From positions 1-10,409 of the forward strand of contig WPIO01000695.1 of assembly GCA_009760855.2 (NCBI GenBank): a stretch of DNA of 10,409 bases, written 5' to 3'. Position 1 is the first letter of the stretch; each line of letters starts with the position of its first letter. Positions 1-8,030 of this stretch are shown here, in pieces. The stretch is from Cristatella mucedo (lineage: Eukaryota; Bryozoa; Phylactolaemata; Cristatellidae). The position numbers were made by a program, and so were the translations under genes. Under the pieces are notes generated by a model that did not search any database, was not told the origin of the DNA, and saw only the letters and a program-made list of their open reading frames with translations.

Positions 1-87
1 TCCCAAAAATATTTGTCACTCCATGTTTTTCGTTATTTTTAATCATTACAAGCGGCGATATAAGGCGCTGTGATGTACTTCAAGCGC

Positions 88-182
88 GCGTGAAGCGTGA
101 AGGTGTCCGAATGGCTATTTTTCGCGTGAAGGTAAAAATCGATTCATTTTGAAGCCTTCATGTGAACATTTTGGCGTGAAAG
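88..182 (+). repeat. cluster of short GCGTGAAG direct repeats in the hAT 5' leader
   Basis: The octamer GCGTGAAG occurs at 88-95, 95-102 (sharing one G with the first) and 124-131, with a one-base variant GCGTGAAAG at 174-182. All are in the same orientation. Short motifs repeated just inside the ends of hAT elements are known transposase-binding sites in several family members. That role here is an inference from position. The unseen left TIR means the distance from the true end is unknown. Confidence 0.45.
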
Positions 183-323
183 GGGTAATATATTTACTGC
201 TAACAGCGGTGCCACTACTATCACATTTATAACGCTTCCAGGCCAAGCGGAATTAACTGTTTCTGGGGATTGAGAAAAAAAGAGCCGTTCTCAGCTGCTG
301 CTGCACGAACTAGAATCAGTCAG

Positions 324-431
324 GTAGGTTTTTCAAAAAACGCGTATTGCTCAACTTACTTACAATACTAAGATATTGCTGTGATAAAATATAATTAATC
401 AATTCGTAACTGATCTGCTTTTATTTCACAG
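324..431 (+). other. possible 5'-untranslated intron of the transposase gene
   Basis: A strong donor (CAG|GTAGGT, with GT at 324-325) and a good acceptor (TTTTATTTCACAG ending at 431) bracket a 108-bp AT-rich stretch with a T-rich tract before the AG. The acceptor lies 8 bases before the presumed transposase start codon at 440, which has the context aaaaATGG. The intron would therefore lie wholly in the 5' UTR. It is supported only by splice-site consensus and position; no transcript evidence is available. Confidence 0.4.
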
Positions 432-439
432 AGAGAAAA

Positions 440-2411
440 ATGGCGGCGAATGTGAATACTAGCAAAAAACGAAAAGATTGACGCAGATGGAAGACTTTTC
501 AAAGCATCTTGGCCTGTAGACTATTTTGTAATGGATACGCTTCGGTAGGATATGTGCCTAATATGCCAAGAAACAATTACCGTTGCAAGGATTACAATGT
601 TATGCGACATGTTTCAACAAAGCATGGCAACAGGTACAACAGCCTGACTGGTCAACTTCGAAATGATCGCCTGGAACTCGTTGAAACAGATCGTCATCAG
701 GACAGAAGTCATTGTTTACAGCAGTCACCAACAAGACTGAGGCTTCAAACCAAAGTATGTTTTTTTTAATAGCTGAAGCTATAGCTAAGCGGGGGAAAGC
801 ATTTTCCGATGGTGAATTTGTTAAGGAATGCCTCAGGCTGTTTACTGGTGTGGTCTATCCAGAAGAGAAGTCAGAAGTAGAGAAAGTCAGTTTCTTTTTC
901 ATCAAACGTTTGCGAGGGAGAGTTGACGAACTCGCATCCAACATAGAAGAAAGTCTCACATAAAGACTTGCTGAATGCGAATTTTTAATTCTCTTTGCGC
1001 TCGACGAAAGGACGGACAATAGCGAACGGCTCAACTGTCGGTGTTGGTACGCGGAGTGACAGGAAAGTTTTGTCATTATCGAAGAAACTGTTGGATATAT
1101 GTTCAATGAAAGGCACTACAACGTGGGAGGAATATTTGGATCAGGTCAAGAGGGTCCTCACAAAATTTAATCTTCCTGAAACTAAATTGATCGTTTAACC
1201 ACAGACGGAGCCCTCAATCACAGGTATGACGCAATGGGTTTGTATCTTTAATAGCAAAATTAGTGCCTCACAAAATTGTCAGTCATCACTGCATCATCCA
1301 CCAAGAACAGCTATGTGCAAAGGTCTTGAGCATGCAACATGTAATGGACAATGTAGTTTTCAACAGTCAATGTGATAAGGTCTCGTTCGCTAAACCACGG
1401 ACAATTTCAGGCTTTCCTTGAAGAGTTGGGATCAGATCCTCGTGATGTTATTTATTTCTGCCAAGTCGGTTGGCTAAGTAGGGCAAACACGTTAGCCAGG
1501 TTTTGGTCACTTCGGGACGAAATAAAAACATTTATGACAGAAAAAGGAAAAGATGTTGGCTTCCTCGATGACCAGCAGTGGTTGAATGACTTGGCTTTTT
1601 TGGTGGACATGACCAAACATCGTTTTGCAGGATCTTAATGTCAAACTCCAAGGTAAGGATCAACTGGTCCATAAAATATATGAGTGTGTTTCGCGTTTGT
1701 GCAAAAGCTGAAACTTTTCCTGAAAACACTTAGATCAGAAGAAAATGTTACATTTCACAACACTAGCAACAAGATCGCCTGAAACAAAACACTTGCTCGT
1801 ATGAAGTACTCCACTCTTGTTAGCAAACTTGTTGATGAATTCGAAGAGAGGTTTCAGGATTTCCAACAAACATGCGGATGACATGAACATGATTAGTAAT
1901 CCATTTAATATCGATCCCTCTGATGAACCTCATGAATTTCAACTCGAACTAATCGACATTCATAATTACAGCAATTTAAAAACTGCTTATGATCAGCATG
2001 TCCTTGTTACCTTTTACAAGCAGTATTTTTTCATCAGAGTCTTTTCCTAACCTAGCCAAACATGCTCACAGGTATATTGCACTTTTTCGCAGCACATATT
2101 GCTGTGAACAGCTTTTTTTCCGGACTGAAAAATGTGAAAACAAAGACTCGATCCGTTCTCACAGATTGAACATTTATCAGGAATCCTTAGAATTGCCACA
2201 TCCACTGTTGCAGCAGATGTCGACTTTTTATGCAAACAGAAACAATGCCAAATATTTCATTGATGCCTGCAGTGCAGAAGACATTGAATACCTGTGGCAT
2301 TTAATTAATCCGAAGACATTAATATTATGTGAGTCCTTGTCATGTAATTTTGTAAGTTTTATAAGTTTCTGTCTTCATGTTATTAAAAAAAATCCAAAAG
2401 TAAAAGATTAG
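440..2411 (+). pseudogene. hAT transposase pseudogene (BED finger, DDE catalytic core, hAT dimerisation region)
   Basis: Reading through about ten frame changes gives a near full-length hAT transposase. In order: a start (MAANVNTSKKRK at 440, then a stop at 479); a BED-type zinc finger with CLIC at 555-566 in one frame and H-x4-H (His codons 608-610 and 623-625) in another; the helical segment FTAVTNKTEASNQS from about 712; LFALDERTD with the first catalytic Asp at 1003-1005; AQLSVLVRGVTGKF near 1029; LLDICSMKGTTT near 1093; TTDGA with the second Asp at 1204-1206; HHCIIHQEQLCAKVL near 1284; VGWLSRA near 1460; the NPFNIDP..ELIDIHN block near 1900; and RSTYCCEQLFF with the likely third acidic residue, Glu, at 2106-2108. 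The final stop is at 2409-2411. In the family this enzyme binds the TIRs and excises the element. The three catalytic acidic codons survive, but frameshifts and internal stops (for example 546 and 961) make the gene dead. No intron is needed inside the coding span. Confidence 0.87.
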
Positions 2412-2645
2412 CCATAATATCTATCGAATTATTTTTCAGGACACATGATTAAATTTTTATTATTTACTATTTTTAATTATAATAATGCTAAAAAATACTA
2501 TTGTATTGCGGTTTATTTATTAAGTATAATAGTAATAGTCATACTAAATTACGATCTTATTTTCTGATGCGGTCAACTACGCCAATTTACATGTGGCCCC
2601 CGGACCCGGACCTTTTTAAATTTTTGAAATGTGGACCCCCAACGC

Positions 2646-2665
2646 AAAAAGGTTGGACACCCCTG
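2646..2665 (+). repeat. right terminal inverted repeat of the hAT element
   Basis: The element closes with AAGGTTGGACACCCCTG. Its reverse complement begins CAGGGGTGTCCAACC, matching the common hAT end CAGGGGTGxCCAA. The preceding 2595-2645 (GTGGCCCCCGGACC through GTGGACCCCC) is the G/C-run subterminal zone usual for this group. The 8 bases that follow, CTTTACAG (2666-2673), are where an 8-bp target-site duplication would sit; the other copy would be off the left edge. Confidence 0.75.
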
Positions 2666-2750
2666 CTTTACAGCCTATGCAAGGTGCCTAGAAAGAGATT
2701 AAGTTCTCTGAATAGATCATACAAGTTTATTATTATTATTATTAGTTCTC
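2666..2750 (+). repeat. LINE 3' tail fragment ending in a TTA microsatellite
   Basis: From about 2671 this aligns well by eye with the tail of the LINE at 7943-8013: cagc-(a)atg-(c/t)aa-(g)gc-cc/ca-TAGAAAGAGA, then AGTTCTCTGA. It ends in a short (TTA)n array at 2727-2744, as CR1/L2-like LINEs often end in a simple repeat. Its upstream part is missing because the hAT element abuts it. It could instead be the tail of a SINE that shares this block, since no diagnostic LINE or SINE body remains. Confidence 0.65.
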
Positions 2751-3120
2751 GTGTAACTAAAGGTTGGCTTAACACATTAGGGTGCTCTGGTCTTGATTCA
2801 ACGTAAAAAAGTAGCTGTCATCTAATTGCCTGGTTTCAGCTATTTAAGCTGCTGGAAGTTGAGAGAATCTGTGGTGCTGGAAAGCTGGATGAAGCAATGG
2901 GTTGGTCAAGCTGAGTGCCATCGACATAGAAACTGCAGATTATCTCTTGCTTGGCGACTGTATAGGCAAGACGTAGTGTTTAAATCACGAAAAAATGGGA
3001 ACCTTAGAATGGGTCCTTGGGGTATTTCTACCTTGGACCAGGATTACGTTGCTTGGGCGTAATGAATTGAGTCAAATGTCCCATTTCCGAAGCATCCGGA
3101 ATTATTATTGCCTGATTCAG
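2751..3120. other. unassigned interval, no gene supported
   Basis: A 78-codon open frame (2826-3062, plus strand, TTG start) lies here, but its translation matches no family I know. The neighbouring frames give equally plausible short peptides, so it carries no coding signal. A pyrimidine-rich run ending in CAG at 2839 and another at 3120 could be splice acceptors. No transposon ends, tRNA-like boxes or clear repeats were seen. Confidence 0.35.
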
Positions 3121-3277
3121 TCATAAGCCGCCAAGGCTGCTGAGTGTGCAGATTTCTAAGTTCTTAACTTTTTCCACAAAATTCAAGGGCTCATCAGGTA
3201 ATGATACGAATGCGAGTAAAAGCGAACAGGACCCCAACAACAACCCGGCGAACCCAAGTGAAGTGAATCCTGTTTGA
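3121..3277 (+). CDS. possible small 3'-terminal coding exon, unknown protein
   Basis: Immediately after an acceptor-like sequence (TTATTATTGCCTGATTCAG ending at 3120), the frame beginning at 3122 stays open for 51 codons to a TGA at 3275-3277. The product starts HKPPRLLSVQISKF and ends in a polar, Asn/Pro/Ser-rich stretch (DPNNNPANPSEVNPV). That composition resembles a disordered C-terminus more than random translation, but an open frame of this length can arise by chance. No family was recognised and no upstream exon was found. Confidence 0.22.
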
Positions 3278-4308
3278 AGAATTTTGCCACAGACGCAAGG
3301 CATGTAGTTCTTAATAGTCCATGCAGACGAGCGACTTTACTAGCGACATTTGTCACTCTCACTCTACCGGTGACATTGGTGAAGCTAGAGCCTCGAAGCT
3401 TTTCTAAATAGTCTTATGTCACACTTTCGCACGCAGGAAAGATGGCGGAGGCAGAGCACGCCGGCAATCAAGCAAGCCTATACCTAAATATTAAGTCCGT
3501 GTCAATGACGCGGAGCTGCATATTCCAAGCTACATAAGGGCTACATTCTCGCAGCACCAACCATAAGGTACAACTGACTTATCATTAATTTTGTTAGCCT
3601 TTCATATGGTTTAACTCGTAGTCTGGGACTCATCGAATTTATAGTTTTTTTTTGCAATTCAAGGACCGCTAGTGGTCTCAGCCGCTGCCATAATCAGATA
3701 GATTTAGCACGCCGTCGTTCGGTTGCGAACTCGGTAGCGCAGACTTTCATAGATAATGCGATTATGGACAGTAGTAGCGGAGTCCGCACTTTCGTAATTG
3801 GGGAGATGCAAAACTGTGGCTAAATTTGCACTGGAAATTATATTTGCCTAATATGATATTTCGCCAATCGAGGCGAAGAATAATGGTCTCTTTCCAAAGC
3901 TAAACAACGGCCAATGGTAGTGCTCTGCATGGCTTGTGAAGCTTAGTTATCACTCGCCTCATAGCTAGAGGCTGAAAACCATGCCGTTTGACAGAAATTA
4001 TGAAAAACCTTAATGTCGGGGAAGACTTGCCCGTAATCTTTTCTGCACTTTTACGGTGCCCCCACTCAAACAGATCCTCTTTGGCAAAGCTGGCTTGTTG
4101 TGCTCCAAAATAAGAAAATGTGTGCCGTGTTTTCCGAAAGTATACAGGATTATAGCATCAGGATAACTGATAGCTTCTCACGACCTGCAATGTATTTGAT
4201 TTTTCTTTAGTTCTTCAAAGGCATTAAGAAATATTAAAATTAGCTTGAAATGCAGTACGTGAAAATGGCACGCCACACTTGGATACGTGATTGCTTAAGA
4301 ACGCACGA
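3278..4308. other. long interval without a supported gene
   Basis: No frame of note is open here. The only mildly suggestive item is a 31-codon frame at 3442-3537 with a good start context (gaaagATGGCGG) and an acceptor-like CAG six bases before the ATG. It could be a first exon or a chance frame. No tRNA-like boxes, LINE tail or inverted termini were seen. The part near 4300 may be downstream DNA of the minus-strand gene ending at 4574. Confidence 0.35.
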
Positions 4309-4314
4309 TTTATT
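4309..4314 (-). promoter_or_regulatory. candidate AATAAA polyadenylation signal for the minus-strand gene
   Basis: The plus strand reads TTTATT, giving AATAAA on the minus strand about 260 bases after the stop codon at 4574. The spacing would make a normal 3' UTR containing the 76-bp duplication. The AATAAT in each duplicated unit is a weaker alternative. The hexamer is short enough to occur by chance. Confidence 0.3.
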
Positions 4315-4415
4315 GTTGCCTTGACATTCACAAAAGCTACTGTTGCCAGTTTCAAAGCTACGTCCTGGTTATTTTAGACTTGTCTGGTTTCACCGTAGCT
4401 GAATCTAATTCAAGC

Positions 4416-4566
4416 AGCGACAATTCTGAACCCTGTATCTATTATTTCTGAGCACTTCAATTATTGTGTTCGGACTGCTAGTGCATGCACGAGCGACAAT
4501 TCTGAACCTTGTATCTATTATTTCTGAGCACTTCAATTATTGTGTACGGCTGCTAGTGCATGCACA
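4416..4566. repeat. 76-bp tandem duplication (two units)
   Basis: Unit one is 4416-4491 and unit two 4492-4566. They match except for about three substitutions and one single-base deletion. Each begins AGCGACAATTCTGAACC and ends with the 10-bp palindrome GTGCATGCAC (4481-4490 and 4556-4565). The second unit ends 8 bases short of the minus-strand stop codon, so the pair lies in the presumed 3' UTR of the collagen-C4-like gene. The high identity implies a fairly recent duplication. Confidence 0.92.
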
Positions 4567-4573
4567 AGTCTCC

Positions 4574-5038
4574 TTATTTGGAGCACATCGCGCAGGTTAT
4601 TTCTCGGTTGTTAATGTACTCGGGACAGGGAAGTGACCCACACTGGGCCTCCACTTTGTACATCAAAGCTCCGTTCTCGTCTCTGTACCCCGCTGGATCA
4701 GCCTCTGGCTCTTCGTCCAAGCATATGAAGTCGTAGCCATGCTTATGAGTAGGATGGCTGGAAACCAAATAGCCCTTGTATTCAGTTTTCCATCCTTCAT
4801 GACATCTGAGCCGACCCGGCAACATGTAGACAGTGCTTCGATGAGGAATACGGCACACAGCGCATGGTGGATTGTGATTGAATACTGCCGACACGTGTAC
4901 AGTTTCGTACTCTCCTCCGTAGAGGTAAGCTGCTCCAGAGGCGCCATCCGTGTATCGGCCCCCACTGTGGGTCACGGGGCATGCATAGATAATTCGACGA
5001 ACCTCCAGTGTGGTCGAAGTGAGATCCGGCCACAGATC
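4574..5038 (-). CDS. last coding exon of a short-chain collagen C4-like secreted protein (one frameshift)
   Basis: The exon encodes about 154 residues of the cysteine-rich C-terminal domain seen in invertebrate proteins annotated 'short-chain collagen C4-like'. In order: SHFDHTGGSSNYLCMP, DPQWG, RYTDGASGAAYLYGGEYE, PPCAVC, YMLPGRLRCHEGWKTEYKGY, FICLDEEPEADP, ENGALMYKVEAQCGSLPCP, and the terminal REITCAMCSK before TAA at 4574-4576. An acceptor (ATTATAG|GA on the minus strand, AG at 5040-5039) sets the upstream edge, so earlier exons lie to the right. I could not find them, nor any Gly-X-Y repeat. The two halves are in different frames. The switch falls at a run of five G on the minus strand (4959-4963), where one G fewer would give the family's WG-R-Y-x-DG junction. 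Apart from that the exon has no stops, so it is a recent lesion or a read error rather than an old pseudogene. In the family the protein is extracellular; the domain's exact role is not established. Confidence 0.78.
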   Translation of the reverse strand, partial: DLWPDLTSTTLEVRRIIYACPVTHSGGRYTDGASGAAYLYGGEYETVHVSAVFNHNPPCAVCRIPHRSTVYMLPGRLRCHEGWKTEYKGYLVSSHPTHKHGYDFICLDEEPEADPAGYRDENGALMYKVEAQCGSLPCPEYINNREITCAMCSK

Positions 5039-6954
5039 CTATAATCGGAAAAATCAAGAGGCATTACTAAAAACTTGGCGCTTCGCTTGCCTGTTTTAGC
5101 ATTAACATTTTCCCGGTAAATTAAATCCCTTGCTAATCAAAATTAGCTTGTTAGCCGAAACCCCTTTATGTCGATCGCACGAATGAGGAAACGCTTGAAG
5201 TTCACTCAGCTGAGACAGAAACCTGTTGGAAATAGGAAACGAATTTTCGCATGAATGTCAAGCACACCGGTATCCTGCTTCAAGAGATTAACACCATGTA
5301 ACCCTGACAAAATTGTCATGGAATAAAGTTTATACGAATTGAGTGTCACATGCGTAACATTTTAAAGTTACGTCACCGAGCCAGTGTGTTTCTTCAAGTC
5401 AAATTTGTAGCAAAGATTTTCAAGGATTTATTCTCATTAATTTCGCTGGAGAACTATTCGTCCAGTTGGCTATTAATTATCGTCCTTCAAAAACTTGAAA
5501 AAAATGTCATATCGGCGAAGTGGAGCGATCTCTATTTGCGGACTAAAAAAGTGTTTCCGTTCCTTCTATAAATTGGCGCATATAAAGTGTCTTATAGTGG
5601 TACTCAAAAACTTTTTTCTACTCAGCCTCCATTTAGTTCTTTTAGAATCCGTATTGCCTACTAATCCAAACTTATAAATTCAGCATTCGTGACAAGATTT
5701 TTTTTGAAGTACCAAGAAATAACTCGTAAGCAATCAATTTGAAAATGTCAATAGTTAATTAAACTTTCAGAATAATTGGCGTCAAATATTTACTCTTTTC
5801 ATCTCATCGAATATTCAATTTGAACATCTTTTATTAAATATTCCACCGTTCAGTATATTTTCAAAGTGATGAGCGACCTTGATAAGGTGATACTTGTTTT
5901 TCGATGTCTGATTTAAAGATGCTTAAGGTAAGTCTAAAAAAACCACCACGCACACTGATCTCAGTATTATGATTATTTCTACATTTGAAGCGAAAAACTA
6001 TCTTCGCACTGAAATCACCTTCTGCCACATACGACGCTGAACAAACAACAAGTATTTTCTTAACTATTGTCTGCAGGCAAGATAGATATGCGAAATGTTC
6101 TTTGTAACCAAGAAATCTGGGTACCAATTACGAAACTTTGTCTTCAGCCCAAGATTATTGATCCTGAAATAGTAACCCAAGGCAAAGTTTAATAGATAGT
6201 TGTTGGTATATTAAAAGAATTTCAAAGATTCTCATATTGTTTACTCATGTTTATATTCAGCCTAACCACATGGTTATGAAAAATCGTTTCGAATCCTAAT
6301 CTTGCGAATTACTTTTGACCAACGGCCAGATAAATTTGAAAAAAGTTGAGCTTTTGTTTCACGTTTGCGTGTGAATAGAGTTAACTGAAAGCAGCCATGA
6401 AGGCAGAAACCTTAAGGAGACCTCATCCTCACCTCATCAACTGGCACCCTTCATATTCATTTGATCAAACTAAAAATATATGTCTGATATGCGAGCAACT
6501 CGTTGCCATATATATCGTTGTTACCTGTCGCTAATCAAGCGAAGTAACGTTCAATAATTTTCACAACTGATTCAAAAAAATGTGAAATCGTCTCTCGCAA
6601 TGTTTTTGTGGAAAGCTTGAACATTTCATGTGAAGAAGAAGCAGACTTTCAGAAACTGTCTCATCATCAAAACCGCTCTTGGATAGTTTTAATCATTCCT
6701 CCGACCGCTGTGAGCCATAACATCCGACCGCTGAGATCCAACACTTCTGGAGAGTGCAGCTTGGCCGAAGTCCTAGCCTAGATGCTGGGTGTCACAGGCT
6801 GTCTTGCTGCAGGGCTGACTCTGACTTGCCAGTTAAAAGCCTGCTGTCGTAGACGCGGCCTTATTTATAGCCCCGAGGAAGCTCCCATTACCTCGTAGCA
6901 CTTCCCAAACGTCTCCGTTCAACACTTACCAAAGAGATCTATAAGACCCCCCTT
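5039..6954. other. AT-rich interval, probably intron or upstream DNA of the collagen-C4-like gene
   Basis: Nearly 1.9 kb without a credible coding frame. The open frames present (for example 5350-5571 and 5495-5677 plus, 5861-6127 minus) are rich in Phe, Leu, Lys and Ser, as expected from translating AT-rich non-coding DNA, and match nothing known to me. I looked on the minus strand for the exon that should precede 5038 (in this family encoding a WGRxxCP-like segment) and did not find it. No transposon ends were recognised. Confidence 0.45.
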
Positions 6955-6961
6955 TTGAACC

Positions 6962-7045
6962 GCTGGTTTATTGTGTTCTGGATAAGGTTCTTGCACTTCG
7001 CGAACCAGGTCGTTGGTTTGAATCCAGTAGCAGACAATTCTTTAC
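6962..7045 (+). mobile_element. tRNA-derived SINE head, degenerate
   Basis: A pol III split promoter is visible. The box A-like part is TTGTGTTCTGG (6971-6981), followed by ATAAGG. Box B is GGTTTGAATCC (7015-7025), one base from GGTTCGAATCC. Flanking bases form a T-arm-like stem (GTTGG with CCAGT, including wobbles). The rest does not fold into a clean tRNA: box A is eroded and the acceptor pairing is poor. A tRNA gene is therefore unlikely and an old SINE more probable. No LINE-like tail was recognised downstream, so the limits are approximate. It appears to be a different family from the 8390 and 8911 copies. Confidence 0.5.
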
Positions 7046-7386
7046 AGTCCACTGCAAGTGCGAATAATACCCGTCGAGGCTCTTCTGCAGCTACATAAAT
7101 GTCTCTTGAATCAGCTGACCTTTACTTTATCTTAAGCAGTGCTTTCATAAGTGTACTGACGCTATAAGCCTGATGGGCGATGCGATTATAGCACATGGTC
7201 ACCACTATTATACGAAGTCGCTGAGATGCCGAAGGCTAGTCTAATCTCAGACAGCTGCTGACAGCCATGCGACAATGTGCTCGCCCTAGCGACAGCACTT
7301 ATCCATCCTGCCATAGAAGCTCTTGACACCCACAAAAGCGTACGTCAGTGAGGGATCGTTCGATAATTGTAAGCTTACTTCTAGGG
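7046..7386. other. unassigned interval, no gene supported
   Basis: No open frame, family match or transposon end was recognised here. It lies between the SINE head and the repeat next to the LINE fragment, and may be the remainder of an unrecognised repeat. Confidence 0.35.
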
Positions 7387-7460
7387 AGCCCAACGCAAAG
7401 TGGAGTATCCCCGGTGTTGAGCCTCACTTTGTGAAGCCCAACACAGAGTTGAATACTTCT
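7387..7460. repeat. imperfect 48-bp direct repeat beside the LINE truncation point
   Basis: AGCCCAACGCAAAGTGGAGTAT at 7387 is echoed 48 bases later by AGCCCAACACAGAGTTGAATAC at 7435. About 70% of the first 26 bases match, and the similarity fades where LINE-derived sequence begins near 7453. It may be part of a minisatellite or an older repeat into which the LINE inserted. Confidence 0.4.
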
Positions 7461-7749
7461 CGTCGACATGCACTGGCTACCAGTTAAGCAACGGATCGAC
7501 TTCAAGGTTTTGTCGCTCACTTTTAGGTCACTTCATTCTTTGGCTCCAGCCTATCTCTCAGACCTACTCTCCTACCACGCCAAGCATCGTACCACTCGTT
7601 TTTCGGAATCAAACAGTTTGCCAATACCTCGTACAAACCTCAAATCCTGTGGAGATCGTGCATTTAGTTCGTATGCTCCCAGAGCCTGGAACTCACACCC
7701 GACTTGCGTCAGAACGTGCCCTGATTTGACCACATTTAAAAAGAACTGA
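7453..7749 (+). pseudogene. C-terminal fragment of a LINE reverse-transcriptase polyprotein
   Basis: The frame is open from just after a TGA at 7450 to a TGA at 7747-7749. It contains the C-terminal signature found after the reverse-transcriptase domain in many CR1/L2-type LINEs: MHWLPVKQRIDFKVL, LHSLAPAYLSDLL, LPIPRTNLKSCGDRAFSSY, APRAWNSHP and a final DLTTFKKN. The consensus has Leu-His-Trp-Leu-Pro-Val, so the apparent Met is an internal residue, not a start. The polymerase motifs are absent, so the piece is inactive. The fragment itself has no internal stop; the usual extra residues after FKKxLK are cut short. Confidence 0.8.
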
Positions 7750-8013
7750 AAGACACCCTTCTTTAGGACAGCATTTGGTGGGTCCCTGTGATTCGTCCTT
7801 GATGTTCTTATGCGTGCTGACACTGTGCATGCTGCCACTAACCACATTTACATGCTGACCCTGTGCATGTCACCCCTTACCATGTCATTCATGTGGTTTA
7901 TCGACCATGACATTACTCACCATTCAATCGCGTTTCCCTGTGCAGCAAATGTAAAGCGCATAGAAAGAGACTGAGTTCTCTGAGAGAGCTTTATCAAGTG
8001 CTATATTATCATC
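7453..8013 (+). mobile_element. 5'-truncated non-LTR retrotransposon (CR1/L2-like LINE), 3' end only
   Basis: This fragment holds the last part of the reverse-transcriptase ORF (7453-7749), about 200 bases of 3' UTR, and a tail TAGAAAGAGACTGAGTTCTC followed by a decayed ATT/ATC run near 8003-8013. Severe 5' truncation is the normal outcome of target-primed reverse transcription. The tail is shared with the fragment at 2666-2750 and, more loosely, with the SINEs at 8390 and 8911. The clade is inferred from the ORF's C-terminal signature and the simple-repeat end; CR1, L2, Rex1 and related groups cannot be told apart from this much sequence. Confidence 0.78.
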
Positions 8014-8030
8014 GGCTTCCTACTTTGCAG

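Larger units (their letters stand above)
1..2665 (+). mobile_element. hAT-superfamily DNA transposon, decayed, 5' end outside the window
   Basis: This is a cut-and-paste DNA transposon of the hAT superfamily, of the lineage whose transposase resembles vertebrate GTF2IRD2/ZBED-type proteins. Visible parts are a leader (1-439), a transposase pseudogene (440-2411), an AT-rich 3' untranslated stretch (2412-2590) and a right terminus ending in ACACCCCTG at 2665. Read on the minus strand that terminus begins CAGGGGTGTCC, typical of hAT terminal inverted repeats. I see no matching CAGGGGTGTCC-like end in the first 440 bases, so the left TIR is probably left of position 1 or has been lost. The number of frameshifts says the copy is old and cannot make its own transposase. 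The class call is firm; the exact family is not determined. Confidence 0.88.

Noticed and set aside
1-440. Left terminal inverted repeat of the hAT element.
   Set aside because: I looked for CAGGGGTGTCC or a near match and found only GGTGTCCGAA near 102-111, which lacks the CAGG start and the flanking subterminal sequence.
2936-2996. A peptide ending LLLGDCIGKT that recalls the P-loop of small GTPases.
   Set aside because: The spacing between the first Gly and GKT is one residue short, a stop follows immediately, and no other GTPase motif is nearby.
4739-5044. Plus-strand 101-codon frame, and another minus-strand frame at 4965-4663, over the collagen-C4-like exon.
   Set aside because: Both overlap the recognised exon in other frames and match no family; they are shadows of the real coding frame.
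5350-5677. Two overlapping plus-strand frames rich in Phe, Leu, Lys and Ser.
   Set aside because: Typical of AT-rich non-coding DNA; no motif, start context or splice support.
6700-6733. TCCGACCGCTG repeated twice 23 bases apart.
   Set aside because: Too short and isolated to interpret; no extended similarity between the flanks.
6962-7045. Functional tRNA gene.
   Set aside because: Box B is good but box A is eroded, the anticodon arm is the wrong size and the acceptor stem pairs poorly.
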